This document shows, piece after piece, positions 1 through 5,382 of a stretch of 6,264 bases of DNA (the stretch's first letter is position 1; each line of letters begins with the position of its first letter). Where the stretch lies: contig WQXW01000114.1 of NCBI GenBank assembly GCA_009781575.1, positions 1-6,264 of the forward strand, written 5' to 3'. Both the position numbers and the translations under genes were made by a program. The stretch comes from Solirubrobacterales bacterium. GTDB taxonomy: Bacteria > Actinomycetota > Thermoleophilia > Solirubrobacterales > Solirubrobacteraceae. The notes under the pieces were generated by a model. The model worked only from the letters and a program-made list of their open reading frames with translations, did no database searches and had not been told where the DNA came from.

Positions 1-149
1 ACGGCGGCAAGGGCTCGGACGCCCACAAGGCCGCGGTCACCGGCGACACGGTGGGCGACCCCTTCAAGGACACCGCCGGCCCCGCGATCAACCCCATGAT
101 CAAGGTCGCCAACATCGTGGCGATCCTCATAATCCCGCTGATCACCTGA
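1..149 (+). CDS. hppA: Membrane-bound proton-translocating pyrophosphatase, C-terminal fragment
   Basis: This is the 3' end of a gene that begins before the window; the reading frame starts at base 3 and ends with TGA at 147-149, giving 48 residues. The enzyme hydrolyses pyrophosphate in the cytosol and pumps H+ (in some subfamilies Na+) across the membrane. The fragment holds the near-invariant signature [10 protein letters not shown] (fragment residues 14-23). It corresponds to the part of the plant enzyme whose Asp and Lys residues bind Mg-pyrophosphate, and Asp15, Asp19, Lys22 and Asp23 are all kept. It continues through [11 protein letters not shown] into a final hydrophobic helix (about residues 34-47) that ends the protein, as is usual for the family. 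The ion specificity and potassium-dependence determinants lie upstream and cannot be read here. The downstream operon is on the same strand but 155 nt away and has its own -10 box, so it is probably a separate transcription unit. Confidence 0.95.
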   Translation, partial: GGKGSDAHKAAVTGDTVGDPFKDTAGPAINPMIKVANIVAILIIPLIT

Positions 150-174
150 CCCGGACGCGGAGGTGCCCGCGGAG

Positions 175-250
175 GCGCCCGCGCAAGCGCGCGGCGGGCG
201 CGCGGGGCGCCGGGTGCGCCGACCGGCCCGCGGGCGTGCGGGCGGGCCGG
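175..250 (+). terminator. GC-rich hairpins downstream of hppA, possible terminator
   Basis: The spacer after hppA is almost pure G+C. It contains at least two inverted repeats: GCGCCCGC at 175-182 with GCGGGCGC at 194-201, and CCGGCCCGC at 223-231 with GCGGGCCGG at 242-250 around a 10-nt loop. Neither is followed by a T-tract, so this is not a classical intrinsic terminator. Such hairpins are often found at gene ends in high-GC actinobacteria and may pause polymerase or protect the 3' end. Hairpins also form by chance in sequence this GC-rich, hence the low confidence. Confidence 0.3.
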
Positions 251-289
251 CGGGCGGGCGCCGAGTCACTCCTCCACCGGGATTGGTCC

Positions 290-295
290 TAAGCT
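290..295 (+). promoter_or_regulatory. Putative -10 box of the permease/TrkA operon
   Basis: TAAGCT fits the TANNNT form of actinobacterial -10 boxes and stands out in the GC-rich spacer. It ends 9 nt before the ATG at 305, so transcription would start within a few bases of the start codon and give a leaderless or nearly leaderless mRNA. There is no Shine-Dalgarno sequence in front of the ATG, which agrees with this. No convincing -35 box is visible at the proper distance. Confidence 0.5.
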
Positions 296-304
296 CGACA
301 TGAG

Positions 305-502
305 ATGAGCGGCCGTCAGGTCCACCGCGCCGTCACCGTGGCGCTGTCGCTGCTGATGGCGCTGCTCGGCGTTGCGCTGCTCGTGCAGGCGCTCGCCGGC
401 GCCACCGGCTCGAGCGTCACACGCGCGCTGTTCGGCGCGCTCTTCCTGGCCGCCGGCGCCGGGCGGCTCTACGTCGAGGCGCGGCGGGGGCGGCGCTCGT
501 GA
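305..502 (+). CDS. Small two-helix membrane protein heading the permease/TrkA operon
   Basis: This encodes 65 residues and I do not recognise a named family. Two hydrophobic segments are visible, at about residues 9-31 (VTVALSLLMALLGVALLVQA) and 38-56 (SVTRALFGALFLAAGAGRL). The N-terminus has basic residues (Arg4, Arg8) and the tail is strongly basic (RRGRRS), so by the positive-inside rule both ends should face the cytosol, with a short loop outside. The ATG at 305 follows a -10 box by 9 nt and an earlier ATG at 300 runs straight into a stop, so 305 is the best start. Its stop overlaps the start of the permease gene (GTGA, 499-502), which implies translational coupling. The position suggests an accessory or assembly subunit of the permease; that role is inferred from context only. 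Confidence 0.7.
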   Translation: MSGRQVHRAVTVALSLLMALLGVALLVQALAGATGSSVTRALFGALFLAAGAGRLYVEARRGRRS

Positions 503-2625
503 GCGACGGCCCGCGCCCGCGTCCGGGCGGGCGCCCGCCGCGCCCCGAACCGGGCGAGTACCCGCCGCGCGCGGAGCCGGCCGTGCGCCAGGAGCCGGGC
601 GCGCGCCCGCAGTGGACCCTGCGGCGCGGGATCGGCTCGCCGGTGCTGTTCGCGATCGTGTACGCGTCGTTGGCCAGCACGATCTACTACGCGCTGGGCG
701 TGGTCACCAGTCACGCGCTGGGGCTGACTCCGGTGGTGTTCCTGATCGGCGCGGTGCTGTTCTGCCTGACCGCGATGACCTATGTGGAGGGCGCGTCGCT
801 GCACCCCGAAAGGGGCGGCTCCACGGTGTTCGCGCGTTACGCGTTCAACGAGCTGGTCAGCTTCGTGGCGGGCTGGGCGATTCTCCTCGACTACGTGATC
901 CTGATCGCGATCACGACCTACACCGCCACGCAGTACCTGAGTGTGTTCTGGAGCCCGCTGGGCCATCACCTCGAGGCGCTGCTGCTGGCGCTGGCGTTCA
1001 TCGCGCTGGTGGTGTGGAGCAATGTGCGCGGCTTCGGCCTGCGCAACGTGCGCTACGTGGGCGTGCTCGCCGGCGCCGATCTGGCGCTGCAGGCGTTCGT
1101 GGTGGTGCTGGGGCTGGTGCTCCTCTTCGACCCCACCGTGGCGTTCGGCTCGGTCGATCTCGGCCACACCCCCACCTGGTCCAACCTGGTGTTCGCGCTC
1201 ACGATCACCACGGTGGCGTTCACCAGCGTGGAGTCCGCCGCGGGGCTCTCCGGTGAAGTGAGGGCCGGCACCGGCGCGCTGCGGCGGCTGGTGGCCAGCG
1301 GCACCGGGATCGTGCTGATCGGCTACGTGGGCATCGGGCTGCTGGCGATCAGCGCGTTCCCGGTGCACGGCGGCCACTCCCCGCTGGCGCAGCACTACAG
1401 CGACATCCCGGTGATCGGGATCGTCTCCAGGATGCACCCCCACTGGCTGGCGCAGACGCTCGAATACCTCGTGGGCGCGATGGCCGCGCTCACGCTGGTG
1501 GCGGCCGCCAACGGGGCGATGCTGGGCCTCGCGCGGTTGGCCTACTCGCTCTCCACCAACCGCCAGATCCCCGCGGGACTGGGGCGTTTGCATCCCGAGC
1601 GCGCCACTCCCTACCTGCTGATCGCGCTGGCCGGCGTGGCCTCGGCGGCGCTGGTGGTGCCGGAGGACCTCGAGTTTTTGATCGGCATCTACGCATTCGG
1701 CGCGATGCTGGCCTTCACGATCGCGCACATCTCGATCTGTCGCCTGCGCTACCGCGAGCCCGATCGCGAGCGGCCCTTCGCAGTGCCGTGGTCGCTCACC
1801 GTCAGGGGCGGCAGCCTGCCGGTGCCGGCCGCGCTCGGCGCGCTGCTCTCCGGCGCCGGCCTGGTGGCGCTGGTGATCGTGCACCAGCCGGCCCGCTATG
1901 TGGGGCTCGCATGGATGGTGTGCGGGGTCGCGATGTACGTGATCTACAGGCGCGGCAATGAGAGCCCGCTGCTGCGGCGCGTGACCGTGGCGCCTCAGAT
2001 GCTGAGCGCCGAGCGCGCGCCTCAGATCGGGTACGGCTCGATCCTCGTGCCACTGCTCGGCACCGACCTGGACGACGACATCGTGCAGACCGCAGCGCTG
2101 CTGGTGTCCAGCGAGCCCACCGACGAGGCCAGCATGGAGAGCTCCACGATCGAGGCGCTGTGGATCTTCGAGATCCCGATGGCACTGCCCCTCGACGCGC
2201 GCCTGCCGGAGGCGCAGGTCCAGGAGGCGCGCCGCGCGCTGGCGCGCGCCAAGGAGGTGGGGGAGGCCTACTCCGGCGTGCAGGTCGCCACCGCGATCAC
2301 GCGCGCGCGGCGCGCGGGCCACGCGATCGTCGACGAAGCGCGGCGGCGAGGCGTGGAAGCGATCGTGCTGGGCGCCGAGGAGCCCCCGCGCATAGGCGGA
2401 GGCGCGCGCGTGGGGGGCAGGGGATTGGCGCTCGAGAGCTTCGTGGGCGAGGTCACCCGCTACGTGATCGCCAAGGCCGACTGCCGTGTGATCGTGACCG
2501 CACCGCCCGCCGACGAGGCCCGCCGCCACGGCGGCGCCGGCGCTGCGGGAAGCGACGGCCACGGCGCGGGAAGCGACGGCCACGGCGCCCATGCTCCCGC
2601 TCCGGCCGGCCCACGCATGGTCTAA
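499..2625 (+). CDS. APC/KUP-like permease with C-terminal UspA-like domain (Rv2690c-type)
   Basis: This is a 708-residue secondary transporter of the amino acid-polyamine-organocation superfamily. Residues 1-40 are a Pro/Arg-rich, probably disordered cytosolic tail. About 12 hydrophobic helices follow, roughly at 47-69, 76-98, 119-142, 158-175, 186-210, 228-250, 268-288, 320-347, 372-388, 392-414, 441-461 and 467-484. Residues 511-670 form a cytosolic alpha/beta domain like universal stress protein UspA, opening with YGSILVPLLG and ending with ADCRVIVTAP; the tail from 671 is Gly/His/Asp-rich. The GTG start at 499 overlaps the previous stop (GTGA), and a weak G-rich stretch precedes it. APC permeases with such a domain are annotated as amino acid permeases, but KUP-type members such as KimA import potassium. 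The two TrkA genes that follow make cation transport, or cation-controlled transport, plausible here. The substrate cannot be settled from sequence alone. The same grouping occurs as Rv2690c with ceoB/ceoC in M. tuberculosis. Confidence 0.88.
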   Translation: MSDGPRPRPGGRPPRPEPGEYPPRAEPAVRQEPGARPQWTLRRGIGSPVLFAIVYASLASTIYYALGVVTSHALGLTPVVFLIGAVLFCLTAMTYVEGASLHPERGGSTVFARYAFNELVSFVAGWAILLDYVILIAITTYTATQYLSVFWSPLGHHLEALLLALAFIALVVWSNVRGFGLRNVRYVGVLAGADLALQAFVVVLGLVLLFDPTVAFGSVDLGHTPTWSNLVFALTITTVAFTSVESAAGLSGEVRAGTGALRRLVASGTGIVLIGYVGIGLLAISAFPVHGGHSPLAQHYSDIPVIGIVSRMHPHWLAQTLEYLVGAMAALTLVAAANGAMLGLARLAYSLSTNRQIPAGLGRLHPERATPYLLIALAGVASAALVVPEDLEFLIGIYAFGAMLAFTIAHISICRLRYREPDRERPFAVPWSLTVRGGSLPVPAALGALLSGAGLVALVIVHQPARYVGLAWMVCGVAMYVIYRRGNESPLLRRVTVAPQMLSAERAPQIGYGSILVPLLGTDLDDDIVQTAALLVSSEPTDEASMESSTIEALWIFEIPMALPLDARLPEAQVQEARRALARAKEVGEAYSGVQVATAITRARRAGHAIVDEARRRGVEAIVLGAEEPPRIGGGARVGGRGLALESFVGEVTRYVIAKADCRVIVTAPPADEARRHGGAGAAGSDGHGAGSDGHGAHAPAPAGPRMV
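2547..2588 (+). repeat. Two exact 21-bp tandem repeats near the end of the permease gene
   Basis: A 21-bp unit occurs twice in a row (2547-2567 and 2568-2588) and encodes GSDGHGA twice, at permease residues 684-697. It is in frame, so gain or loss of a unit would change only the length of the Gly/His/Asp-rich tail. The tail lies beyond the UspA-like domain and is probably unstructured; a metal-binding role for the two His and two Asp residues is possible but unsupported. Confidence 0.85.
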
Positions 2626-2628
2626 TGT
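2623..2628 (+). promoter_or_regulatory. Internal -10 box before the first TrkA gene
   Basis: TAATGT fits TANNNT and is followed by exactly 7 nt before the ATG at 2636, the usual geometry of a leaderless actinobacterial gene. Its first three bases are also the TAA stop codon of the permease gene. No Shine-Dalgarno sequence precedes the ATG. The site could give the two TrkA genes extra transcription independent of the permease. Confidence 0.5.
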
Positions 2629-2635
2629 GCGACGC

Positions 2636-3064
2636 ATGTTCGTCTTGATCGTCGGCGCCGGCCGGGTGGGCTCGGCCGTGGCGAAGTCGGCGCTGGCGGC
2701 CGGACACGAGGTGTCGGTGCTGGATGAGGACCCCCTCTCGCACGAGCGCCTCGACGCGGGGCAGGGGCACAGCTGGGAGGACTCCGGCGGCCACTTCACC
2801 GTGGGCACCGCGCTGGAGACCGACGCCCTGGTGGCGGCCGGCATCGAGCGGGCCGATGTGTTCATCGCCTCGACCGACGGCGACAACACCAATCTGATCA
2901 TCGCTCAGATCGCGCAGCGGCGCTTCAACGTGGAAAAGGTGATCGTGCGGGTGATGGACCCCGCGCGCGCCAGCTGGTACCGCCAGCAGGGCCTGCACAC
3001 CATCTCTCCCGCCGAGCAGGCGATCGCGATGCTCGAGCAGGCCCTCGAAGTCGAGCACGTCTGA
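2636..3064 (+). CDS. TrkA-N (RCK_N) domain protein, CeoB-like but lacking the C-terminal domain
   Basis: This 142-residue cytosolic protein consists of one Rossmann-type RCK_N domain. It has the dinucleotide-binding GAGRVG (residues 7-12), an acidic residue at the end of the second strand (Asp30, typical of NAD(H) binding), the DGDNTN segment at 81-86 and the RVMDP segment at 105-109. RCK proteins form rings on the cytosolic face of ion channels and transporters and gate them in response to bound nucleotide. Family members usually have about 215-230 residues with an RCK_C (TrkA-C) domain; here that domain is absent and the protein ends right after the last helix. The frame is open from 2591, but the ATG at 2636 is chosen because the Rossmann strand begins there and a -10 box lies 7 nt upstream. 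The start is 10 nt after the permease stop, and the next gene follows after a single base. It probably works as a partner of that second TrkA. Confidence 0.87.
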   Translation: MFVLIVGAGRVGSAVAKSALAAGHEVSVLDEDPLSHERLDAGQGHSWEDSGGHFTVGTALETDALVAAGIERADVFIASTDGDNTNLIIAQIAQRRFNVEKVIVRVMDPARASWYRQQGLHTISPAEQAIAMLEQALEVEHV

Positions 3065-3065
3065 G

Positions 3066-3749
3066 ATGTACGCGATCATCGTGGGCGCCGGCAAGGTGGG
3101 GCGCAACCTGGGGCGCGAGCTGATCGCCAAGGGCCACGAGGTCACGCTGATCGAGGTCAGTCGCGAGTGCTACCTGGCCAGCGAGGAGGAGTTCGAGCAC
3201 GCGATCCAGTACGGCGACGGCACCGAGCTGTGGGTGCTGGAGCGCGCCGGCATCCAGCGCGCCGATCTGGTGATCGCGGTGACCGGCGACGACGAGGACA
3301 ACATGCTCGTCTGCCAGGTCGCCAAGGAGAAGTACCTCTGCGACCGCATCATCGCGCGGGTCAACAACCCCCGCAACTACGACCACTTCAGGCTGCTGGA
3401 CATACTGCCGGCGGTCTCCGCCACCGATCTGATCCTGCGCCTGATCGAGCACGAGGTGCCGCGCTACGGGCTCGTGCACCTGCTGGCGCTCGAGGAGGAG
3501 CGCCTCGAGATCATCGAGCTGGAGGTCAGCGACGACGCGCCCGTGGCGGGCATGCCGATCACCGAGATCTCACTGCCCGATGGCAGCCTGGTCATCTCGA
3601 TCCTGCGCGACAACTCGGGCTTCGTGCCCAAGCCGGACACAGTGATCCAGGCCGGCGACGAGGTGCTGCTGGTGCTGGACCCGGGCCTCGAGGAGGCGAT
3701 CACCGCCTACTTCGCGCCCGACGCGGCGCGCACCGCGGCGGGCCCGTAG
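3066..3749 (+). CDS. trkA: TrkA family ion-uptake regulatory protein (RCK_N + RCK_C), CeoC-like
   Basis: This is a full-length 227-residue TrkA-type protein. The RCK_N domain spans about residues 1-130, with GAGKVG at 7-12, Glu30 ending the second strand (NAD(H)-type), GDGTE at 50-54, TGDDEDN at 73-79 and ARVNNPRN at 97-104. The RCK_C domain covers about 140-215, with the typical PITEISLPDGSLVISILR stretch and the closing AGDEVLLVLDP. Such subunits sit on the cytosolic face of potassium uptake systems and control them through NAD(H)/ATP or another nucleotide. The ATG follows the previous stop after one base (TGAGATG) without its own ribosome site, so it is probably translated by reinitiation. 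No TrkH/KtrB channel gene is visible, so the likely partner is the APC permease upstream or a channel elsewhere. An intrinsic terminator ends the operon 159 nt downstream. Confidence 0.93.
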   Translation: MYAIIVGAGKVGRNLGRELIAKGHEVTLIEVSRECYLASEEEFEHAIQYGDGTELWVLERAGIQRADLVIAVTGDDEDNMLVCQVAKEKYLCDRIIARVNNPRNYDHFRLLDILPAVSATDLILRLIEHEVPRYGLVHLLALEEERLEIIELEVSDDAPVAGMPITEISLPDGSLVISILRDNSGFVPKPDTVIQAGDEVLLVLDPGLEEAITAYFAPDAARTAAGP

Positions 3750-3891
3750 CGGGGCTTGCCGGTTGGCCGGGGAGCGCGTGGGTCTCTGTTTTGTTGTGGG
3801 AGCGGCCGCAAACGCCCCATCCGGAGCTGACAGGACCGCAAAATGGGCGGACGCCCGCGCCGGCGGTGCCGGTCCCGAGCAGCGTCCGTTG
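3750..3891 (+). other. 3' untranslated region of the operon, no gene seen
   Basis: No credible coding sequence was found on either strand. Short inverted repeats are present: CGGACGC at 3848-3854 with GCGTCCG at 3882-3888 around a GC-rich interior, and CGCCCCAT (3813-3820) with ATGGGCG (3843-3849). They could fold in the mRNA leading to the terminator, but none is strong enough to name. The last part weakly resembles the sequence beside the other 75-bp repeat copy, so the repeat may extend leftwards. Confidence 0.4.
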
Positions 3892-3966
3892 CGTGTTTTG
3901 TTTTAAGGATTGGTTCCGCGCGGAACCAATCTTTTTTTTGAATCCCCCAACGGCGCCTCCGACAGG
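3892..3966 (+). repeat. 75-bp palindrome-centred repeat, copy 1
   Basis: This segment matches the reverse complement of 5234-5308 without gaps, at 65 of 75 positions by hand count. It runs from CGTGTTTTGTTTT through a perfect 24-nt palindrome (3908-3931) and a T-tract to GAATCCCCCAACGG and CGACAGG. Conservation reaches well outside the hairpin on both sides, which is more than a terminator needs. One stem position differs between copies and is compensated on the other arm (G-C here, C-G in copy 2). It may be a dispersed REP/MITE-like element; only two copies can be seen here. Confidence 0.85.
3908..3939 (+). terminator. Intrinsic terminator of the permease/TrkA operon
   Basis: A perfect 10-bp stem, GATTGGTTCC (3908-3917) with GGAACCAATC (3922-3931), closes a 4-nt GCGC loop and is followed directly by eight T residues (3932-3939). 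This is a textbook Rho-independent terminator for + strand transcription arriving from the trkA gene. It also separates that operon from the promoter at 4018-4047. On the other strand the hairpin has no T-tract after it, so it acts in one direction only. Confidence 0.93.
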
Positions 3967-4017
3967 CGTGTTCAAGGTGGCAAGCGAACCGTCCGGCCGC
4001 CGCGGACCCCGCCACTT

Positions 4018-4047
4018 TTGACGTCTCGTGGTTGTGCTAGTTATACT
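4018..4047 (+). promoter_or_regulatory. Sigma70-type promoter of the exported-protein gene
   Basis: TTGACG (4018-4023) and TATACT (4042-4047), 18 nt apart, make a near-consensus promoter that is strikingly AT-rich for this genome. Transcription should begin near 4054, leaving a leader of about 33 nt with a good ribosome site. The -10 box lies inside the inverted repeat at 4034-4052, so a bound protein would block polymerase: a strong promoter held under repression is the natural reading. Confidence 0.8.
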
Positions 4048-4052
4048 AGCAC
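4034..4052. promoter_or_regulatory. Palindromic operator over the -10 box, copy 1
   Basis: This is a perfect inverted repeat, GTGCTAGT-N3-ACTAGCAC, with 8-bp arms covering the -10 box. A further direct copy of the half-site follows (ACTAGC at 4051-4056). The same pattern recurs upstream of the paralogous gene at 5383-5399. The symmetry and placement are those of an operator for a dimeric repressor; the regulator is not in the window and its family cannot be told from the site. Confidence 0.75.
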
Positions 4053-4075
4053 TAGCTCTAATGAAGCACGAACTG

Positions 4076-4081
4076 AGGAGG
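4076..4081 (+). promoter_or_regulatory. Ribosome binding site deciding the start at 4087
   Basis: AGGAGG is a full Shine-Dalgarno sequence 5 nt before the ATG at 4087. It is the only strong one in the window, and it decides the start against the open upstream frame and against the ATG codons at 4093 and 4097. Confidence 0.88.
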
Positions 4082-4086
4082 CGGCG

Positions 4087-5154
4087 ATGAGCATGGATGG
4101 GGGCCGGGTTCGGTTTGCAGTTGGGGTCGCGGCGGCCGCGTTGGCCGTGGGCGCTCCGTGGGGGTTGGCCGGCGTCGCGCAGGCCCGTGCCGCACGGCGC
4201 GGCCGCTCGCACTCGGCGGCGCGCGGGCACGATCGGCGCCAGCGCCGGCATCGCGTGGCGGTGGGCTCCGGCAGCGCGCCACAGGTGAACCCGCCGGCGT
4301 TCAACCTTCGCCTGACGCCGAGCTTTGAAAACGTCGGCCGGGCGGGCTGGAATGTGGTGATCGAAGAGAACGGCTCCTACGGGGGCGGCACCGGCATTGG
4401 CGTGATCCATCCCTCGATGCCGTTTGTCAGCGTCTCGGGCAGCTCGGAAGGGGGCTCACACCTGTGGACCACGGTGGCGGTGACGCTCCCCGAGGTGAGC
4501 GCGGTCGTGGTGGAAGGCAAGACGCGTGTGGCCACAGAAGCGCTGCCCGGCCTGCCCTATGGTCTGCGCGCGGCGCGCGTGGTGACGCCCTTCGAAGAAC
4601 CTCACAGCTTCCCGGGTCCGCTGCTGGGCGGTCAGCGCGGCATTCCGCCCATCGCGGCGCTCGGCGCGAATGGCGAAGCGCTCCCGCAAGCCAGCACTCG
4701 CGAAACGCGGGAAGACCCAGTTCAGGGCACGGTGCACAGGTGGAGTCGTGCGAACGGGCCCGCGCGCGGGTCCTGCCAGCTGCACGCCAGCGGCGGAGCC
4801 GGCCTGGTCGCCGAGCGCGGTGCCACGCTCAGCGACATCCGCCCCTACCCAGGGCAGATATTCGCCGACGCGTTCCTGGTGTGCAGCGCCACGCTGTACT
4901 CACTCGACGGTCATCAACTGCGGGCGTACGTGCTGCTGGACGCCGCGCATCCCGGCACCGCGCCGGCGATGATCCCGGGCCTCGAGCCGGTGCCCGGCGC
5001 GCCGGGCATCTACGGCGGCAACAGCGGCTACTATGGCGGCCCCACCAACCTGATCGCGCGGCGCGCGGGCGAGGGGTGGGTGGCTGTCCAGGGTGCCGGC
5101 CCCGCCGAACGGACGCAGCTGCTGGAAGAGCTGTCCGCCACGATCGACCTGTAG
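4087..5154 (+). CDS. Exported protein of unknown function, paralogue of the next gene
   Basis: This encodes 355 residues and I do not recognise a named family. Residues 9-33 form a signal peptide-like segment with probable cleavage after AQA (31-33). A very basic Arg/His-rich linker (34-57) follows, which may bind cell wall or other anionic polymers. The main domain begins near residue 71 (AFNLRLTP) and includes WTT at 127-129, VEGKTRV at 142-148, GLPYGLRAAR at 155-164 and IRPYP at 251-255. Two cysteines (230 in GSC, 266 in LVC) are shared with the downstream paralogue and could form a disulfide outside the cell. The C-terminus is Gly/Tyr-rich (306-318) and ends in a predicted helix (ERTQLLEEL). 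The start is set by the AGGAGG site; the frame is open back to 3910, but that part lies across the terminator and promoter. A strong promoter under a palindromic operator drives it. Export is likely and the function is unknown. Confidence 0.85.
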   Translation: MSMDGGRVRFAVGVAAAALAVGAPWGLAGVAQARAARRGRSHSAARGHDRRQRRHRVAVGSGSAPQVNPPAFNLRLTPSFENVGRAGWNVVIEENGSYGGGTGIGVIHPSMPFVSVSGSSEGGSHLWTTVAVTLPEVSAVVVEGKTRVATEALPGLPYGLRAARVVTPFEEPHSFPGPLLGGQRGIPPIAALGANGEALPQASTRETREDPVQGTVHRWSRANGPARGSCQLHASGGAGLVAERGATLSDIRPYPGQIFADAFLVCSATLYSLDGHQLRAYVLLDAAHPGTAPAMIPGLEPVPGAPGIYGGNSGYYGGPTNLIARRAGEGWVAVQGAGPAERTQLLEELSATIDL

Positions 5155-5233
5155 GGGACCCTTCGGTGCGGGGTGAGGGGGCCCTTGTGTTTGGATGCGG
5201 GTCTCCCGGAGGGACAAGCACTGCCTCGAACTA
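5155..5233 (+). other. Spacer after the exported-protein gene, no clear terminator
   Basis: No gene is visible. There is no clean hairpin followed by T residues on the + strand. A weak stem around CCCTT/GAGGG (near 5160-5185) is the only candidate, so where this transcript ends is not evident; it could read into the next gene. Confidence 0.35.
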
Positions 5234-5308
5234 CCTGTCGCAGGCACCGTTGGGGGATTCAAAAAGAGAGTTCGTTCCGCGCGGAACGAATCCAAAAAAC
5301 AAAACACG
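5234..5308 (-). repeat. 75-bp palindrome-centred repeat, copy 2, inverted
   Basis: Read on the minus strand, this matches 3892-3966 at 65 of 75 positions without gaps by hand count. The edges CGTGTTTTGTTTT and GAATCCCCCAACGG...CGACAGG are kept, as is the GTTCC-GCGC-GGAAC core. The differences cluster in the T-tract (interrupted here as CTCTCTTTTT) and at one compensated stem pair. With copy 1 it brackets the exported-protein gene as inverted repeats. Confidence 0.85.
5271..5290 (-). terminator. Perfect 20-nt palindrome; possible minus-strand terminator
   Basis: TTCGTTCC (5271-5278) and GGAACGAA (5283-5290) form a perfect 8-bp stem around GCGC. On the minus strand it is followed by CTCTCTTTTT, a degraded T-tract, so it could weakly stop antisense transcription entering the exported-protein gene from the right. 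On the + strand the flank is A-rich, so it would not terminate that gene. No minus-strand gene is visible to the right that would need it, so a DNA-level or repeat-element role is equally possible. Confidence 0.45.
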
Positions 5309-5382
5309 AAACGCCCGGAGCGCGACCGGCGGCGCTGGAGCGCCCGCCCGAGCCGGCCACTGGCTCGCGGGAGTTCAACATA

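Noticed and set aside
283..288. TTGGTC as a -35 box for the operon.
   Set aside because: Only one base separates it from the -10 box at 290-295, so it cannot be its -35 partner.
372..1256. A 294-codon + strand frame overlapping the small protein and the permease start.
   Set aside because: It reads as Arg/Ala/Gly-rich noise in another frame of genes with clear membrane helices.
2591..2635. Earlier ATG for the first TrkA protein at 2591.
   Set aside because: It would add 15 residues ahead of the Rossmann strand, overlap the permease end, and ignore the -10 box 7 nt before the ATG at 2636.
469..2901. An 810-codon open frame on the minus strand opposite the permease.
   Set aside because: Its product is low-complexity (His, Arg, Gln, Ala, Gly) with no recognisable domain, and it lies opposite a clear permease. 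Long antisense frames are expected at this GC content.
3848..3888. CGGACGC/GCGTCCG inverted repeat as a structured RNA or riboswitch.
   Set aside because: It has a long GC-rich interior without a convincing nested fold, and it lies after the operon rather than in a leader.
3910..4086. Extension of the exported protein upstream to a TTG at 3910.
   Set aside because: The extension spans the terminator stem, promoter and operator. AGGAGG and the ATG at 4087, followed at once by a signal peptide, are far better.
3700..4410. Minus-strand frames across the intergenic region and the start of the exported-protein gene.
   Set aside because: They run through the terminator, promoter and operator and have a composition unlike a protein.
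5271..5300. Second palindrome as the terminator of the exported-protein gene.
   Set aside because: On the + strand it is followed by A residues, not T residues. The T-rich side belongs to the minus strand.
3892..5308. A transposon with 75-bp terminal inverted repeats carrying the exported-protein gene.
   Set aside because: There is no transposase and I see no target-site duplication. The left repeat works as a terminator, and the enclosed gene has a paralogue outside the repeats.
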